DNA of 64,000 nt from Lancefieldella parvula. Lineage in GTDB: Bacteria; Actinomycetota; Coriobacteriia; Coriobacteriales; Atopobiaceae. The stretch's first letter is position 1. Each line of letters starts with the position of its first letter. The translations under genes were made by a program, and so were the position numbers. Below the pieces are notes generated by a model that saw only the letters and a list, made by a program, of their open reading frames with translations, was not told the DNA's origin and searched no databases. This document shows positions 36,378 through 44,895 of the stretch, in pieces. The stretch spans positions 682,001 through 746,000 of the forward strand of contig CP097092.1 in NCBI GenBank assembly GCA_023300185.1, written 5' to 3'.

Positions 36378-38051
36378 ATGTCTGAGGTTAAATCCGATAT
36401 CGAGATTGCTCAATCATCCGAGATGCTTCCCATCTTTGAGGTGGCAAAGCGTGCGGGTATTCCAGAGGATTTGCTGGAGCCTTATGGTCGCTATAAGGCA
36501 AAGCTTGATGCACGTGCTTTGGCAGATAAGTCTCTTCGCGGCAAGCTTGTGCTGGTAACTGCCATTAACCCAACGCCAGCGGGCGAGGGAAAGACCACTA
36601 CCTCGGTAGGTCTGGCAGATGCCTTGACCAGCTTGGGACAGTCTGCCATGTTGGCCCTTAGAGAGCCTTCTTTGGGTCCCGTCTTTGGCGTCAAGGGTGG
36701 CGCTGCAGGCGGTGGATATGCCCAGGTAGTTCCTATGGAGGACATTAACCTTCACTTTACTGGTGACTTCCACGCTATTGGCGCTGCAAACAATCTCTGT
36801 GCAGCCATGCTGGATAACCATATCAAGCAGGGCAACAGCCTCAACATTGATCCACGCCGCGTGGTGTGGAAACGCTGTGTTGACATGAATGACCGCCAGC
36901 TCAGAAATGTTGTTGACGGCCTTGGTGGCATTGCCGATGGCATGCCAAGACAAGACGGCTTTGATATTACCGTTGCCTCCGAGGTCATGGCTGTATTCTG
37001 CCTTGCTTCGGGCATCAAAGACCTTAAAGAGCGCCTGGGCAGAATGGTTATTGCCTACACCTATGACCGCAAGCCTGTTACCGTCAGCGATATCCACGCA
37101 GAGGGCGCTATGACAGCGCTGCTCAAAGATGCTATTCAGCCTAACTTAGTCCAGACGCTTGAACACACACCTGCTCTTGTCCACGGCGGTCCTTTTGCCA
37201 ACATTGCTCACGGTTGCAATACGGTTGAGGCAACAAAGACTGCTCTTCGTCTTGCTGATTACGTTGTTACCGAGGCTGGTTTTGGTGCAGACCTTGGTGC
37301 CGAGAAGTTCTTGGACATCAAATGTAGAGCTACAGGTCTTGCTCCATCTGCTGTTGTTTTGGTGGCAACTGTTCGTGCTCTTAAGTACAACGGAGGCGTT
37401 GCAAAAGCAGACCTTAATCAGCAAAACGTTGAGGCGCTTAAAGAGGGCATTCCTAATCTGCTTCGTCACGTTGACAACATCCAGACCGTTTATGGACTTC
37501 CTATAGTTGTTGCCATCAATGCATTCCCAACCGATACCGCTGAAGAGCTTGCTTTGGTAGAGGAGGAGTGCAAGAAGCGTGGCGTAAACGTAGTGCTGTC
37601 TGAGGTTTGGGCAAAGGGTGGAAAGGGTGGTCAGGCTTTGGCAGAAGAGGTCATGCGCCTCTGCCAGACTGAGTCTAAACTCACCTTTGCTTACGATGTC
37701 AAAGAGTCTTTGAAGCAGAAGATTACTGACATTGCCACTAAGATTTACCACGCCGATGGCGTTGAATTTGCTCCAAGTGCCGCTAAGCAGCTTCAGCAGC
37801 TTGAAGAGCTTGGCTTTGGTGAACTTCCTATTTGTATGGCAAAAACGCAGTACTCATTTACTGATGATCAGACTAAATTGGGTGCTCCAGAAAACTTTAA
37901 GATTACCGTGCGAGAAGTTCGTGTTTCTGCAGGTGCAGGCTTTGTAGTCTGCCTTACGGGCTCTATCATGACCATGCCAGGACTTCCAAAGGTTCCTGCT
38001 GCAGAGCACATTGATGTTCTTGATGATGGAAGAATTGTGGGTCTTTTCTAA
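36378..38051 (+). CDS. fhs: Formate-tetrahydrofolate ligase
   Basis: A 557-residue enzyme making 10-formyl-THF from formate, THF and ATP, normal in length. The P-loop is NPTPAGEGKTTTSVGLADAL (about 60-80). REPSLGPVFGVKGGAAGGGYAQV and DINLHFTGDFHAI are family-specific. It is the first of five genes (fhs, cyclodeaminase, folD, folE, folC) joined by short gaps or overlaps, and its stop overlaps the next ATG by one base. It routes formate or formimino carbon into purines and related pathways. Confidence 0.96.
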   Translation: MSEVKSDIEIAQSSEMLPIFEVAKRAGIPEDLLEPYGRYKAKLDARALADKSLRGKLVLVTAINPTPAGEGKTTTSVGLADALTSLGQSAMLALREPSLGPVFGVKGGAAGGGYAQVVPMEDINLHFTGDFHAIGAANNLCAAMLDNHIKQGNSLNIDPRRVVWKRCVDMNDRQLRNVVDGLGGIADGMPRQDGFDITVASEVMAVFCLASGIKDLKERLGRMVIAYTYDRKPVTVSDIHAEGAMTALLKDAIQPNLVQTLEHTPALVHGGPFANIAHGCNTVEATKTALRLADYVVTEAGFGADLGAEKFLDIKCRATGLAPSAVVLVATVRALKYNGGVAKADLNQQNVEALKEGIPNLLRHVDNIQTVYGLPIVVAINAFPTDTAEELALVEEECKKRGVNVVLSEVWAKGGKGGQALAEEVMRLCQTESKLTFAYDVKESLKQKITDIATKIYHADGVEFAPSAAKQLQQLEELGFGELPICMAKTQYSFTDDQTKLGAPENFKITVREVRVSAGAGFVVCLTGSIMTMPGLPKVPAAEHIDVLDDGRIVGLF

Positions 38052-38704
38052 TGTCTTATCCCTCTTCACCTGAAGAAGTAGCGTTTACAACCTATAGTGC
38101 AGATGCTTATGCTCAACATCTTGCTGCTAAAGAGCCTATTCCTGGTGGCGGCAGTGCTGCCGCTTATGTAGGTGCGCTTGCCGTGTCTCTGGCTTCAATG
38201 GCTGGTGTCTACGCACAAGGAAAACCTGCCTATGCTCAGCATGAAGATGATCTTGCAAAATATATTGCCCGAGCTAGTGCGCTCCGCCAGGACTTCATGG
38301 AGTTGATGGACGAGGACTCTCGTCAGTTCTTGCTAGTTTCAAGTGCGTTTAGCGTGCCCAAGGATGACCCAAAACGTGCAGAAATTGTTGAGGACGCCCT
38401 TAAAGAGGCAGCTCAACCACCGCTAAAGGTTATGAGAAAAGTGTGTGAGTCCATTGAGCTTCTTGAAGAGATGCTTATTAAGGGTTCCCGTATGCTTTTG
38501 TCTGATGTGGGTTGCGGTGCTGCTCTTGCACGTGGCGCTTTGATTGCAGCTTCTCACACGTTGTTTGTAAACACTCGTTCTATGCATGATACGGCGTACG
38601 CTCAAACGCTGCTTGATGAGGCGGATAAGCTTCTAGACACCTATGTATCACGAGCTGACGCCGTAAGTGATGCAGTGAGTGCACAGCTGAGACAGGAGGC
38701 ATAA
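38051..38704 (+). CDS. Cyclodeaminase/cyclohydrolase family protein (formimido-THF cyclodeaminase, FchA-like)
   Basis: A 217-residue helical protein of the FTCD C-terminal-domain family. EPIPGGGSAAAYVGALAVSLASM near residues 28-50 is the folate-binding signature. FTCD-type enzymes convert 5-formimino-THF to methenyl-THF plus ammonia; some act as methenyl-THF cyclohydrolases. Its place between fhs and folD fits either role. As FolD carries its own cyclohydrolase activity, cyclodeamination is more likely. It is coupled to fhs by a one-base overlap. Confidence 0.82.
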   Translation: MSYPSSPEEVAFTTYSADAYAQHLAAKEPIPGGGSAAAYVGALAVSLASMAGVYAQGKPAYAQHEDDLAKYIARASALRQDFMELMDEDSRQFLLVSSAFSVPKDDPKRAEIVEDALKEAAQPPLKVMRKVCESIELLEEMLIKGSRMLLSDVGCGAALARGALIAASHTLFVNTRSMHDTAYAQTLLDEADKLLDTYVSRADAVSDAVSAQLRQEA

Positions 38705-38705
38705 C

Positions 38706-39575
38706 ATGAGCTCGGAGACTACTTCACAGGAGCTTCGTGGTGCTCCTGTTGCTAAAGCGATAACTGAAGAACTTGTTGCTCAGGTCCAGGAACTTCGCGC
38801 ACAAGGCGTAACTCCTAAGCTGGTTATTGTTCGTATAGGGCAGAAAAGCGATGACCTTACGTATGAGCGTGCGGCATATACGCGTGCAGAGAAGGTAGGT
38901 TTTGAAGTTGAAACCATTGAGCTTCCTGAAGATGCCACACAAGAGCAGGTAAATGCTACATTTGACCAGGTTTCCGCTGATGCATCGTTGCACGGTTGTC
39001 TGCCTATGCGCCCATTTCCTGCTGGAATTGATGAGCATGAAGCACTTCAGCATCTAGCTCCAGAAAAAGATGTTGATTGCGCTACCGATTCTATGCTGCT
39101 GGCAACGTTTTGTGGGACTCCTGATGCACTTGGACCTTGCACCGCAGAGGCGGTTCTCGCGCTTCTCGATTTCTACCAGGTGCCTCTTGAGGGAGTGCCT
39201 GTTGCAGTTGTTGGTCGCTCTAACGTTATTGGTCGTCCGGTAGCTGCGCTTTTAAGCGCCAGAAACGCTACAGTAACGGTGTGCCACAGCAAGACCAAAG
39301 ACCTTGCTGCTACGCTCAAGCAGGCAGAGGTTGTAGTTGTGGCTGCAGGTCGTGCGCACCTTGTTGGAGCTGATTGCGTAAGAGCCGGTCAGACTATCAT
39401 TGACGTAGGCATTAACTGGGATGAAGACGCTCAAAAGCTTGTTGGCGACGTCAATACAGAGCAGGTAGCACCACTGGTGAGCGCTTATACTCCCGTTCCT
39501 GGCGGTGTAGGCAGCGTAACTACAGCAATTCTTGCTCGCCATGTTGTTGCTGCAGCTCAAAGAACGCTTGCATAA
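38706..39575 (+). CDS. folD: Bifunctional methylene-THF dehydrogenase / methenyl-THF cyclohydrolase
   Basis: A 289-residue one-carbon enzyme. It has LRGAPVAKAITEELVAQ at the start, the catalytic-lysine region LVIVRIGQKSDDLTYERA, a CLPMRPFPAGID stretch equivalent to the usual QLPLP, VVGRSNVIGRPVAALLSARN in the NADP fold, and PVPGGVGSVTTAILARHVV at the end. The usual Y-x-x-x-K spacing is altered (the first segment has K in GQKSDDLTYERA rather than SxxYxxxK). The interval and the exact catalytic residue deserve alignment. It begins 2 bases after the cyclodeaminase stop. Confidence 0.88.
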   Translation: MSSETTSQELRGAPVAKAITEELVAQVQELRAQGVTPKLVIVRIGQKSDDLTYERAAYTRAEKVGFEVETIELPEDATQEQVNATFDQVSADASLHGCLPMRPFPAGIDEHEALQHLAPEKDVDCATDSMLLATFCGTPDALGPCTAEAVLALLDFYQVPLEGVPVAVVGRSNVIGRPVAALLSARNATVTVCHSKTKDLAATLKQAEVVVVAAGRAHLVGADCVRAGQTIIDVGINWDEDAQKLVGDVNTEQVAPLVSAYTPVPGGVGSVTTAILARHVVAAAQRTLA

Positions 39576-39596
39576 GAATGAAAGGTAGGTTGCCCC

Positions 39597-40184
39597 GTGG
39601 CAGCAGAGAATAACTATAAAGAGCTTGACCAAGAGCGTGTAAAAGCCGCAGTCACTGAGTTTTTGCTTGCTATTGGCGAGGATCCAGAGCGAGAAGGTCT
39701 GCTTGATACACCGGACCGTGTTGCTCGTGCTTGCGTGGAGCTCTTTGGTGGTATGCAGGAAGATCCTGCGGCTCATCTGCGCAAACAGTTCCATGAAGAG
39801 GGCAATAAAGAGATGGTTATTGTCCGCGACATTCCTTTCTCGTCTACCTGTGAGCATCACATTTTGCCTTTTGTGGGCAAGGCACACGTCTGCTACATTC
39901 CACAAAATGGTCGTATTACCGGTCTTTCTAAGATTGCTCGCTGCGTCAGCGGGTATTCTCGCCGTCTGCAGGTACAGGAGCGCCTCACAGGTCAGATTGC
40001 AGACGCTATGGTAGAAGAGCTTGATCCTTTGGGCGTTTTGGTGGTTATGGAGGCCGAGCACACGTGCATGAGCATGCGCGGTATTAGGGCGTCGGGCGCT
40101 TTGACCACCACGTCTGCGGTTCGCGGTATTTTTAAGACTAACGAGAAAACCCGTGCAGAGGCTATGCGTCTGCTTGGTCTATAA
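39597..40184 (+). CDS. folE: GTP cyclohydrolase I
   Basis: A 195-residue type IA enzyme, the first step of folate synthesis (GTP to dihydroneopterin triphosphate). Zinc ligands are in TCEHHILPFVGKAHVCYIP and EAEHTCMSMRGI; the pterin pocket has SKIARCVSGYSRRLQVQERLT. A GTG start follows GAAAGGTAGG. Next to folC it implies folate synthesis, but folB, folK and folP are not in this window. Confidence 0.93.
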   Translation: MAAENNYKELDQERVKAAVTEFLLAIGEDPEREGLLDTPDRVARACVELFGGMQEDPAAHLRKQFHEEGNKEMVIVRDIPFSSTCEHHILPFVGKAHVCYIPQNGRITGLSKIARCVSGYSRRLQVQERLTGQIADAMVEELDPLGVLVVMEAEHTCMSMRGIRASGALTTTSAVRGIFKTNEKTRAEAMRLLGL

Positions 40185-40196
40185 GAGGTTTGTGCA

Positions 40197-41621
40197 ATGA
40201 GTTATTCCGTTCCTTTTTCTGTGCCTGAGCTGAGCTACGAGCAGTCTTTAAAGGTGCTTCACGATACAAAGAAGTTTGGTATCCAGCCTTTGCTGGAGAG
40301 CGTGGAAGACATACTCAAAGAGCTGGGCAACCCTGACCTCTGCTTTAAGAGCGTTCAGATTGCAGGCACTAACGGTAAAACGTCTACCTCTAGATATACG
40401 GCAGCCCTGCTTAAAGGAGAGGGCCTCAAGACCGCTTTGTACACGTCTCCCGAGCTCATCAGCTATACCGAGCGTATGGAGATCAATGGCACACCTGTTT
40501 CTGAGGCAGCCTTTGCTCACGGCGTCTCTGCAGCTCAGGTAGCAGGGGAGCGCGTCAACGCTCAGCGAGCTGCTGTGGGCGAGCGTCCTTATGACATCAC
40601 CGAGTTTGACCTGCTTACTGTCGCAGCTCTAGTGGTCTTTGCCGAGGCAGAGATTGACGTCTGCGTACTTGAGTGCGGTATGGGCGGTAGGTGGGACGCA
40701 ACAAGTGCTGTTCAAAACATCACCTCAGTTGCCATCACGGGCGTTGGCCTGGACCACACGCGCATCTTAGGCGATACCCTCGAGGCTATTGCTGGCGAGA
40801 AGGCCGCCATCATCAAACCTGGTCGTACCTGCGTTCTTGGCGTGGGAACGACAACTCCTCAGAGCGTTCAGGACGTATTCTTGTCCCAAGCAGCTTCTGC
40901 GGACGTTGTTCCAACCCTTCTTGTGGCTGACAAGCCAGAAGACGTAGAAGGTGAGGTTTCTGCTGGTCAATCGTCTGACCATCCAGAGCTGCCTCATGCA
41001 CATTTCTTCATTACCAAAAAGCCTAAGAGCATCGGTTTTCCGCTTGAGCTTACGGTTGTGACGCCGCGTGCAACCTACGAGGATCTTGCCGCACTTAAAC
41101 CAAGCTATCAGGCAGCAAATATTGCCCTGGCAACCTGCTTAGCTGAGGATTTTCTCGGTCGTCCACTTGATGCCGAGAAAGCGTTTTTCTCCACAACCAG
41201 GTGCCCTACACCTGGCAGGTTCCAGCTGCTTCAGCCAAAGCCTTTGGTGCTTATCGACGCAGCTCACAACCCTCAGTCAATCGAGACGTTCTTAACTGCT
41301 ATTCGCTCAATTGAGCCAGAAGTTGCTAATCGACCTATGCTTTTGACTGCAGTTTTTGCAGATAAAGATGTTAAGGGCATCGCAGAACTTCTCGCCAAAG
41401 AGTTCCCTGAGGTAGCGGTAACCCAGACAGACAACGAGCGCGCCATGGATGCAGATGAGCTTGCTGAGCTGTACAAAGCCTGCGGCGCTAACGTGGTTGC
41501 TGTCTACAAAAGTGTCCCTGAAGCAGTGGACGCCTTGCGCGAGAAGGGCTTTGTAGCATGTGGAACAATTTCACTTGCTGGCGAGGTTGCTGCACAATTT
41601 AGTGATGCTTTGGTAAAATAA
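40197..41621 (+). CDS. folC: Folylpolyglutamate synthase / dihydrofolate synthase
   Basis: A 474-residue Mur-ligase-fold enzyme adding glutamate to dihydropteroate or folates. The P-loop is VQIAGTNGKTSTSRYTAALL (about 58-75). TSPELISYTERMEINGTPV, ECGMGGRWDATS and VAITGVGLDHTRILGDTLEAIAGEKA are family motifs. IDAAHNPQSIE marks the C-terminal domain. A 40-residue insertion (about 235-270) rich in acidic residues separates the domains. It is the last gene of the one-carbon operon. Confidence 0.92.
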   Translation: MSYSVPFSVPELSYEQSLKVLHDTKKFGIQPLLESVEDILKELGNPDLCFKSVQIAGTNGKTSTSRYTAALLKGEGLKTALYTSPELISYTERMEINGTPVSEAAFAHGVSAAQVAGERVNAQRAAVGERPYDITEFDLLTVAALVVFAEAEIDVCVLECGMGGRWDATSAVQNITSVAITGVGLDHTRILGDTLEAIAGEKAAIIKPGRTCVLGVGTTTPQSVQDVFLSQAASADVVPTLLVADKPEDVEGEVSAGQSSDHPELPHAHFFITKKPKSIGFPLELTVVTPRATYEDLAALKPSYQAANIALATCLAEDFLGRPLDAEKAFFSTTRCPTPGRFQLLQPKPLVLIDAAHNPQSIETFLTAIRSIEPEVANRPMLLTAVFADKDVKGIAELLAKEFPEVAVTQTDNERAMDADELAELYKACGANVVAVYKSVPEAVDALREKGFVACGTISLAGEVAAQFSDALVK

Positions 41622-41707
41622 ATTTATCTGCGACATTTCGCTCCATTTTGTGGCGGTTTGTCGTACGATTTAGGAGAGAACAAAAAGCCAGCAGAAGGGG
41701 CTGTCAG

Positions 41708-42139
41708 ATGCAGGAGATTCTTGATCAGATTATTACACCTGAGGTACGCATGGTTATTTACCTCATGGTCATTTGCGTCGTAATGCTTTATATCCTTTCC
41801 ATCATCTACGTTATTCGCGATGCTCAGCGTCGTGGCGCAGAACCTTGGTGGATGTGGGCAGTCATTTCTGTTGTTCCTGTTGTTGGTCTGCTTGCATACG
41901 TTATTTTGCGTCCAAGCAGCTACCTCATTGACCGCGAGGAGCAGGACCTTGATATTGCCCTTCGTGAGCACCAGCTGTCTCACTACGGCATCTGCCCTAA
42001 GTGCTCCGCTCCAATCGACCGCGATTTTATCGTGTGCCCAATCTGCAATACGCAGGTTAGAAACGTTTGCCCAACATGCCATCGTCCACTGAACGCAGAC
42101 TGGAAGGTTTGCCCTTACTGCCGTACTCGCATTCAATAA
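41708..42139 (+). CDS. Small membrane protein with double zinc ribbon
   Basis: A 143-residue protein. Two membrane helices occupy about 14-36 (MVIYLMVICVVMLYILSIIY) and 48-67 (WWMWAVISVVPVVGLLAYVI). A cytoplasmic tail carries paired zinc knuckles: CPKCSAPIDRDFIVCPIC and CPTCHRPLNADWKVCPYC. The second helix pair looks like the phospholipase-D-nuclease N-terminal/PLDc_N type. Start 41708 follows AAGGGG. The function is unknown. It lies between the folate operon and thrS with its own short spacer. Confidence 0.75.
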   Translation: MQEILDQIITPEVRMVIYLMVICVVMLYILSIIYVIRDAQRRGAEPWWMWAVISVVPVVGLLAYVILRPSSYLIDREEQDLDIALREHQLSHYGICPKCSAPIDRDFIVCPICNTQVRNVCPTCHRPLNADWKVCPYCRTRIQ

Positions 42140-42195
42140 CGTTTGGTTTTGTTCTTTATGATGGCAATCTGGTGTTTTACAACAGAGACTATGTA

Positions 42196-42235
42196 GGCGT
42201 CTACTCCTAAGCTCCCGTGTGAGCAGAGTAGGCGC
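42196..42235 (+). promoter_or_regulatory. Structured thrS leader hairpin, possible ThrRS autoregulatory site
   Basis: An outer 11-bp stem GGCGTCTACTC / GAGTAGGCGCC encloses a second hairpin GCTC-CCGTGT-GAGC (42211-42224) whose loop includes CGT. The whole lies 41 bases before the thrS start and has no T-run. In enterobacteria ThrRS represses its own mRNA through leader hairpins that mimic the tRNA-Thr anticodon arm (CGU). The parallel is suggestive only. Confidence 0.4.
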
Positions 42236-42276
42236 CGTGCCTGTTTCTATGAGTATCTACCTCTGAGGGGTTTTAC

Positions 42277-44043
42277 ATGAAGGTTTTATATAACGACGGC
42301 CATGTGGGCGAGATTAACAATCCAGCTGAAGAGCTTGAGGTTATTCGCCACGATGCAGCTCACCTGCTTGCTCAGGCTTTGAAGCGTCTGTACCCACATG
42401 CACAGTTTGCCTATGGTCCAGCAACCGAAAATGGCTTCTACTATGACGTTGATCTTGGAGACACCAAGGTTAACGAGGACGATTTCCCAGCTATCGAAGC
42501 TGAGATGAAGAAAATTGTCAAAGAGAACCTCAAGATTGAGACGTTTGAGCTTCCTCGCGATGAGGCTATTGCCTACATGAAGGAGCGCGGCGAGTCTTAC
42601 AAGGTTGAGCACATTGGCGATCTTGCTCCTGACGCACACATCACCTTCTACAAGCAGGGTGAATACGTTGACATGTGCGTTGGTCCTCACATGCTCTACA
42701 CCAAGGGTGTTAAGGCTTTTAAGCTGACCAGCATTTCTGGTGCGTATTGGAAGGCCGATAAGAACAACAAGATGCTCACCAGAATTTATGGTGTTGCGTT
42801 TGGTTCCAAAGATGAGCTTGCTCAGTATCTCAAGATGATTGAAGAGGCCGAGAAGCGCGACCACAGGAAGATTGGTCGCGAGATGGAGCTCTTCATGATG
42901 TCCGACTTTGGTCCAGGCTCTCCATTCTGGCTTCCAAACGGTATGGCTCTGCGCAACGCTCTGACCGAGTACTGGCATGAAATGCAGGCTCGCTTTGGTT
43001 ACCAGGAGGTTCAGACTCCACTGATCCTCTCGCGTTCCCTTTGGGAAACTTCTGGTCACTGGGATCACTACAAAGAGAATATGTACACCACCACGGTAGA
43101 TGAAGAGGACTTTGCCATTAAGCCTATGAACTGCCCTGGTGCTTGCTTAATTTATAAGTCCAAGCCACGTTCTTATAGGGACCTTCCTATGAAGCTGGCT
43201 GAGGCTGGTCTTGATCACCGTTACGAGATGAAGGGTGCTCTGCACGGCCTGTTCCGTGTTCGTGAGTTTACTCAGGACGACGCACACCTCTTTATCCGCC
43301 CTGATCAGATTACTGAGCAGGTCACGGATGCATCTCACCTCATTACCGCTTACTATGCACAGTTTGGCTTCCCATACCGCGTTGAGCTTTCTACACGCCC
43401 AGAGGATTCTATGGGTTCTGACGAGGATTGGGAGCGCGCTGAGCAGGGCCTTCGTGACGCACTTGAGTCTATGGGCATTGAGTACGTGGTCAACGAGGGC
43501 GACGGCGCTTTCTACGGTCCTAAGATTGACTTCCATCTGACCGACTGCCTTGGTCGCTCTTGGCAGTGCGGTACCATCCAGCTTGACTTCCAGCTGCCTC
43601 ACAACTTCCAGCTTGAGTACATTGACTCCGACGGCACCAAGAAGCAGCCAATCATGATTCACCGCGCTGGCTTTGGTTCCTTCGAGCGCTTCATTGGTAT
43701 TCTGACCGAGAACTACGAAGGCAAGTTCCCTGTCTGGCTGAGCCCATGCCAGGTCAAGGTCCTTCCTGTTTCCGAGAAGTCTCGTCCTTATGCACATGAG
43801 GTTGCCGAGAAGCTTGCAGCCGCTGGTATTCGCGTTAAGGTCGATGACCGTGACGAGAAGATCGGCTATAAGATTCGTGAGGCTCGCTCACTTGACCGTG
43901 TTCCTTACATGCTCATCCTTGGTGAGCAGGAGGTTGAGGCAGGAAACATTTCTGTCCGCGATCGCTCCAACGAGACTCACGTCGCAGAGCTTGACGAGTT
44001 CATTGCTCAGGTTGTCAAAGAGAATGCTGAGCGTGTTGGTTAA
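42277..44043 (+). CDS. thrS: Threonine-tRNA ligase
   Basis: A 588-residue class II synthetase. The N-terminal editing-like domain starts at DAAHLLAQALKRLYPHAQFA, with YVDMCVGPHM. The catalytic core has motif 1 near FGYQEVQTPLI, the zinc ligands C, H and H (MNCPGAC, ARGALHGLFRVRE-like RYEMKGALHGLFRVREFTQD, MIHRAGFGSFERFIG), and motif 3 in the last of these. The anticodon domain has VKVDDRDEKIGYKIREA. The TGS domain normally present at the N-terminus is very short or missing: the protein begins MKVLYNDGHVGEIN and enters the editing domain by residue 25. Confidence 0.95.
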   Translation: MKVLYNDGHVGEINNPAEELEVIRHDAAHLLAQALKRLYPHAQFAYGPATENGFYYDVDLGDTKVNEDDFPAIEAEMKKIVKENLKIETFELPRDEAIAYMKERGESYKVEHIGDLAPDAHITFYKQGEYVDMCVGPHMLYTKGVKAFKLTSISGAYWKADKNNKMLTRIYGVAFGSKDELAQYLKMIEEAEKRDHRKIGREMELFMMSDFGPGSPFWLPNGMALRNALTEYWHEMQARFGYQEVQTPLILSRSLWETSGHWDHYKENMYTTTVDEEDFAIKPMNCPGACLIYKSKPRSYRDLPMKLAEAGLDHRYEMKGALHGLFRVREFTQDDAHLFIRPDQITEQVTDASHLITAYYAQFGFPYRVELSTRPEDSMGSDEDWERAEQGLRDALESMGIEYVVNEGDGAFYGPKIDFHLTDCLGRSWQCGTIQLDFQLPHNFQLEYIDSDGTKKQPIMIHRAGFGSFERFIGILTENYEGKFPVWLSPCQVKVLPVSEKSRPYAHEVAEKLAAAGIRVKVDDRDEKIGYKIREARSLDRVPYMLILGEQEVEAGNISVRDRSNETHVAELDEFIAQVVKENAERVG

Positions 44044-44828
44044 TAGGGTTTCAGACAAAGTACGGGTTACGGGCGGTACCGCACAGGATGGCGCAGGTGG
44101 CACGAAGAGTGTCGGCGCAACCGACGGCGTTACGCAAACCGTAACCGATGTTGTCACGCAAACCGCAACCGACGTTGTAGCTGAATACGTAAAAATGACA
44201 GGGGCAGGCCGTGCGCGGCTTGTCCCTGTTTCCTATGTAGACGAACTTCTCGCCACACTGGTTTCGGGCGGTGCAACCGTCGTGGAGCCGCTTTCCGGCG
44301 TGCCTGTTGAGGTGTGCGACATCAAAGGCAGAGCCGCAGCAGGAGAGCTGCTGGTGGCAGACGTGCGTGCGATTGGTGCAGAATTCAGCCCCGCATGTCG
44401 TCTGGGAGCAGAGCTTGCGGTGGCCGCGGATGCTCGGGTGCCGGGATATGTTGTCGTGTGCATGCGGAAGTGCTGCATACCGTGGGTAGCAGAGGCGGTT
44501 GAAGCCAAGGCGTGTCCTGCAGAGGACGTGACGGTGGCTGCCACGGGAGCGGAAGAGCAGGCGAGTGCACGGGTTTCTCGCCACGCGGCGAGCGACGCGG
44601 CGCAGGTGGTTGCCGCGTACCTGGCGTGCCATCCGCGCGTCGAGGCGGTGCGCTATCCGGGCCTCAAAGACGGATCCGAGCTTTGCGCGCGCAACGTCGC
44701 AGCTAGTGGGTGGATTTGGCCCGTACGTGGATTACATGTGGAAAGAATCGCCAGGTGAATGGCATAGATTTACAGCAACGGATGAAGACGCCAGAACGCA
44801 GATTATAAATTTTGAGAGACTCGGTTAA
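44024..44828 (+). CDS. Degenerate Cys/Met-metabolism PLP-fold protein (pseudoenzyme), frameshifted, GC-rich
   Basis: An open frame overlapping the thrS end by 20 bases. With one surplus base removed near 44705 (GCA GCT|A|GTG GGT) it gives 267 residues ending NFERLG. The C-terminal half matches cystathionine gamma-synthase/lyase proteins: VVAAYLACHPRVEAVRYPGL then VGGFGPYVDY. The middle LLVADVRAIG...RLGAELAVAADAR aligns with the PLP site LVVDNT...LGADIVVHSATK, but the Schiff-base lysine is Arg138. The first 100 or so residues of the normal fold are absent, replaced by a TD/TQ/TV-rich tract. Activity is therefore unlikely. GC content is visibly higher than in neighbours. Start choice is uncertain. 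Confidence 0.5.
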
Positions 44829-44895
44829 CGGTAAGCATTTGATTAGCAGACCTTGGTATAATTTGAACTAATGTTCCTAAACAGAAGGGGATTTT

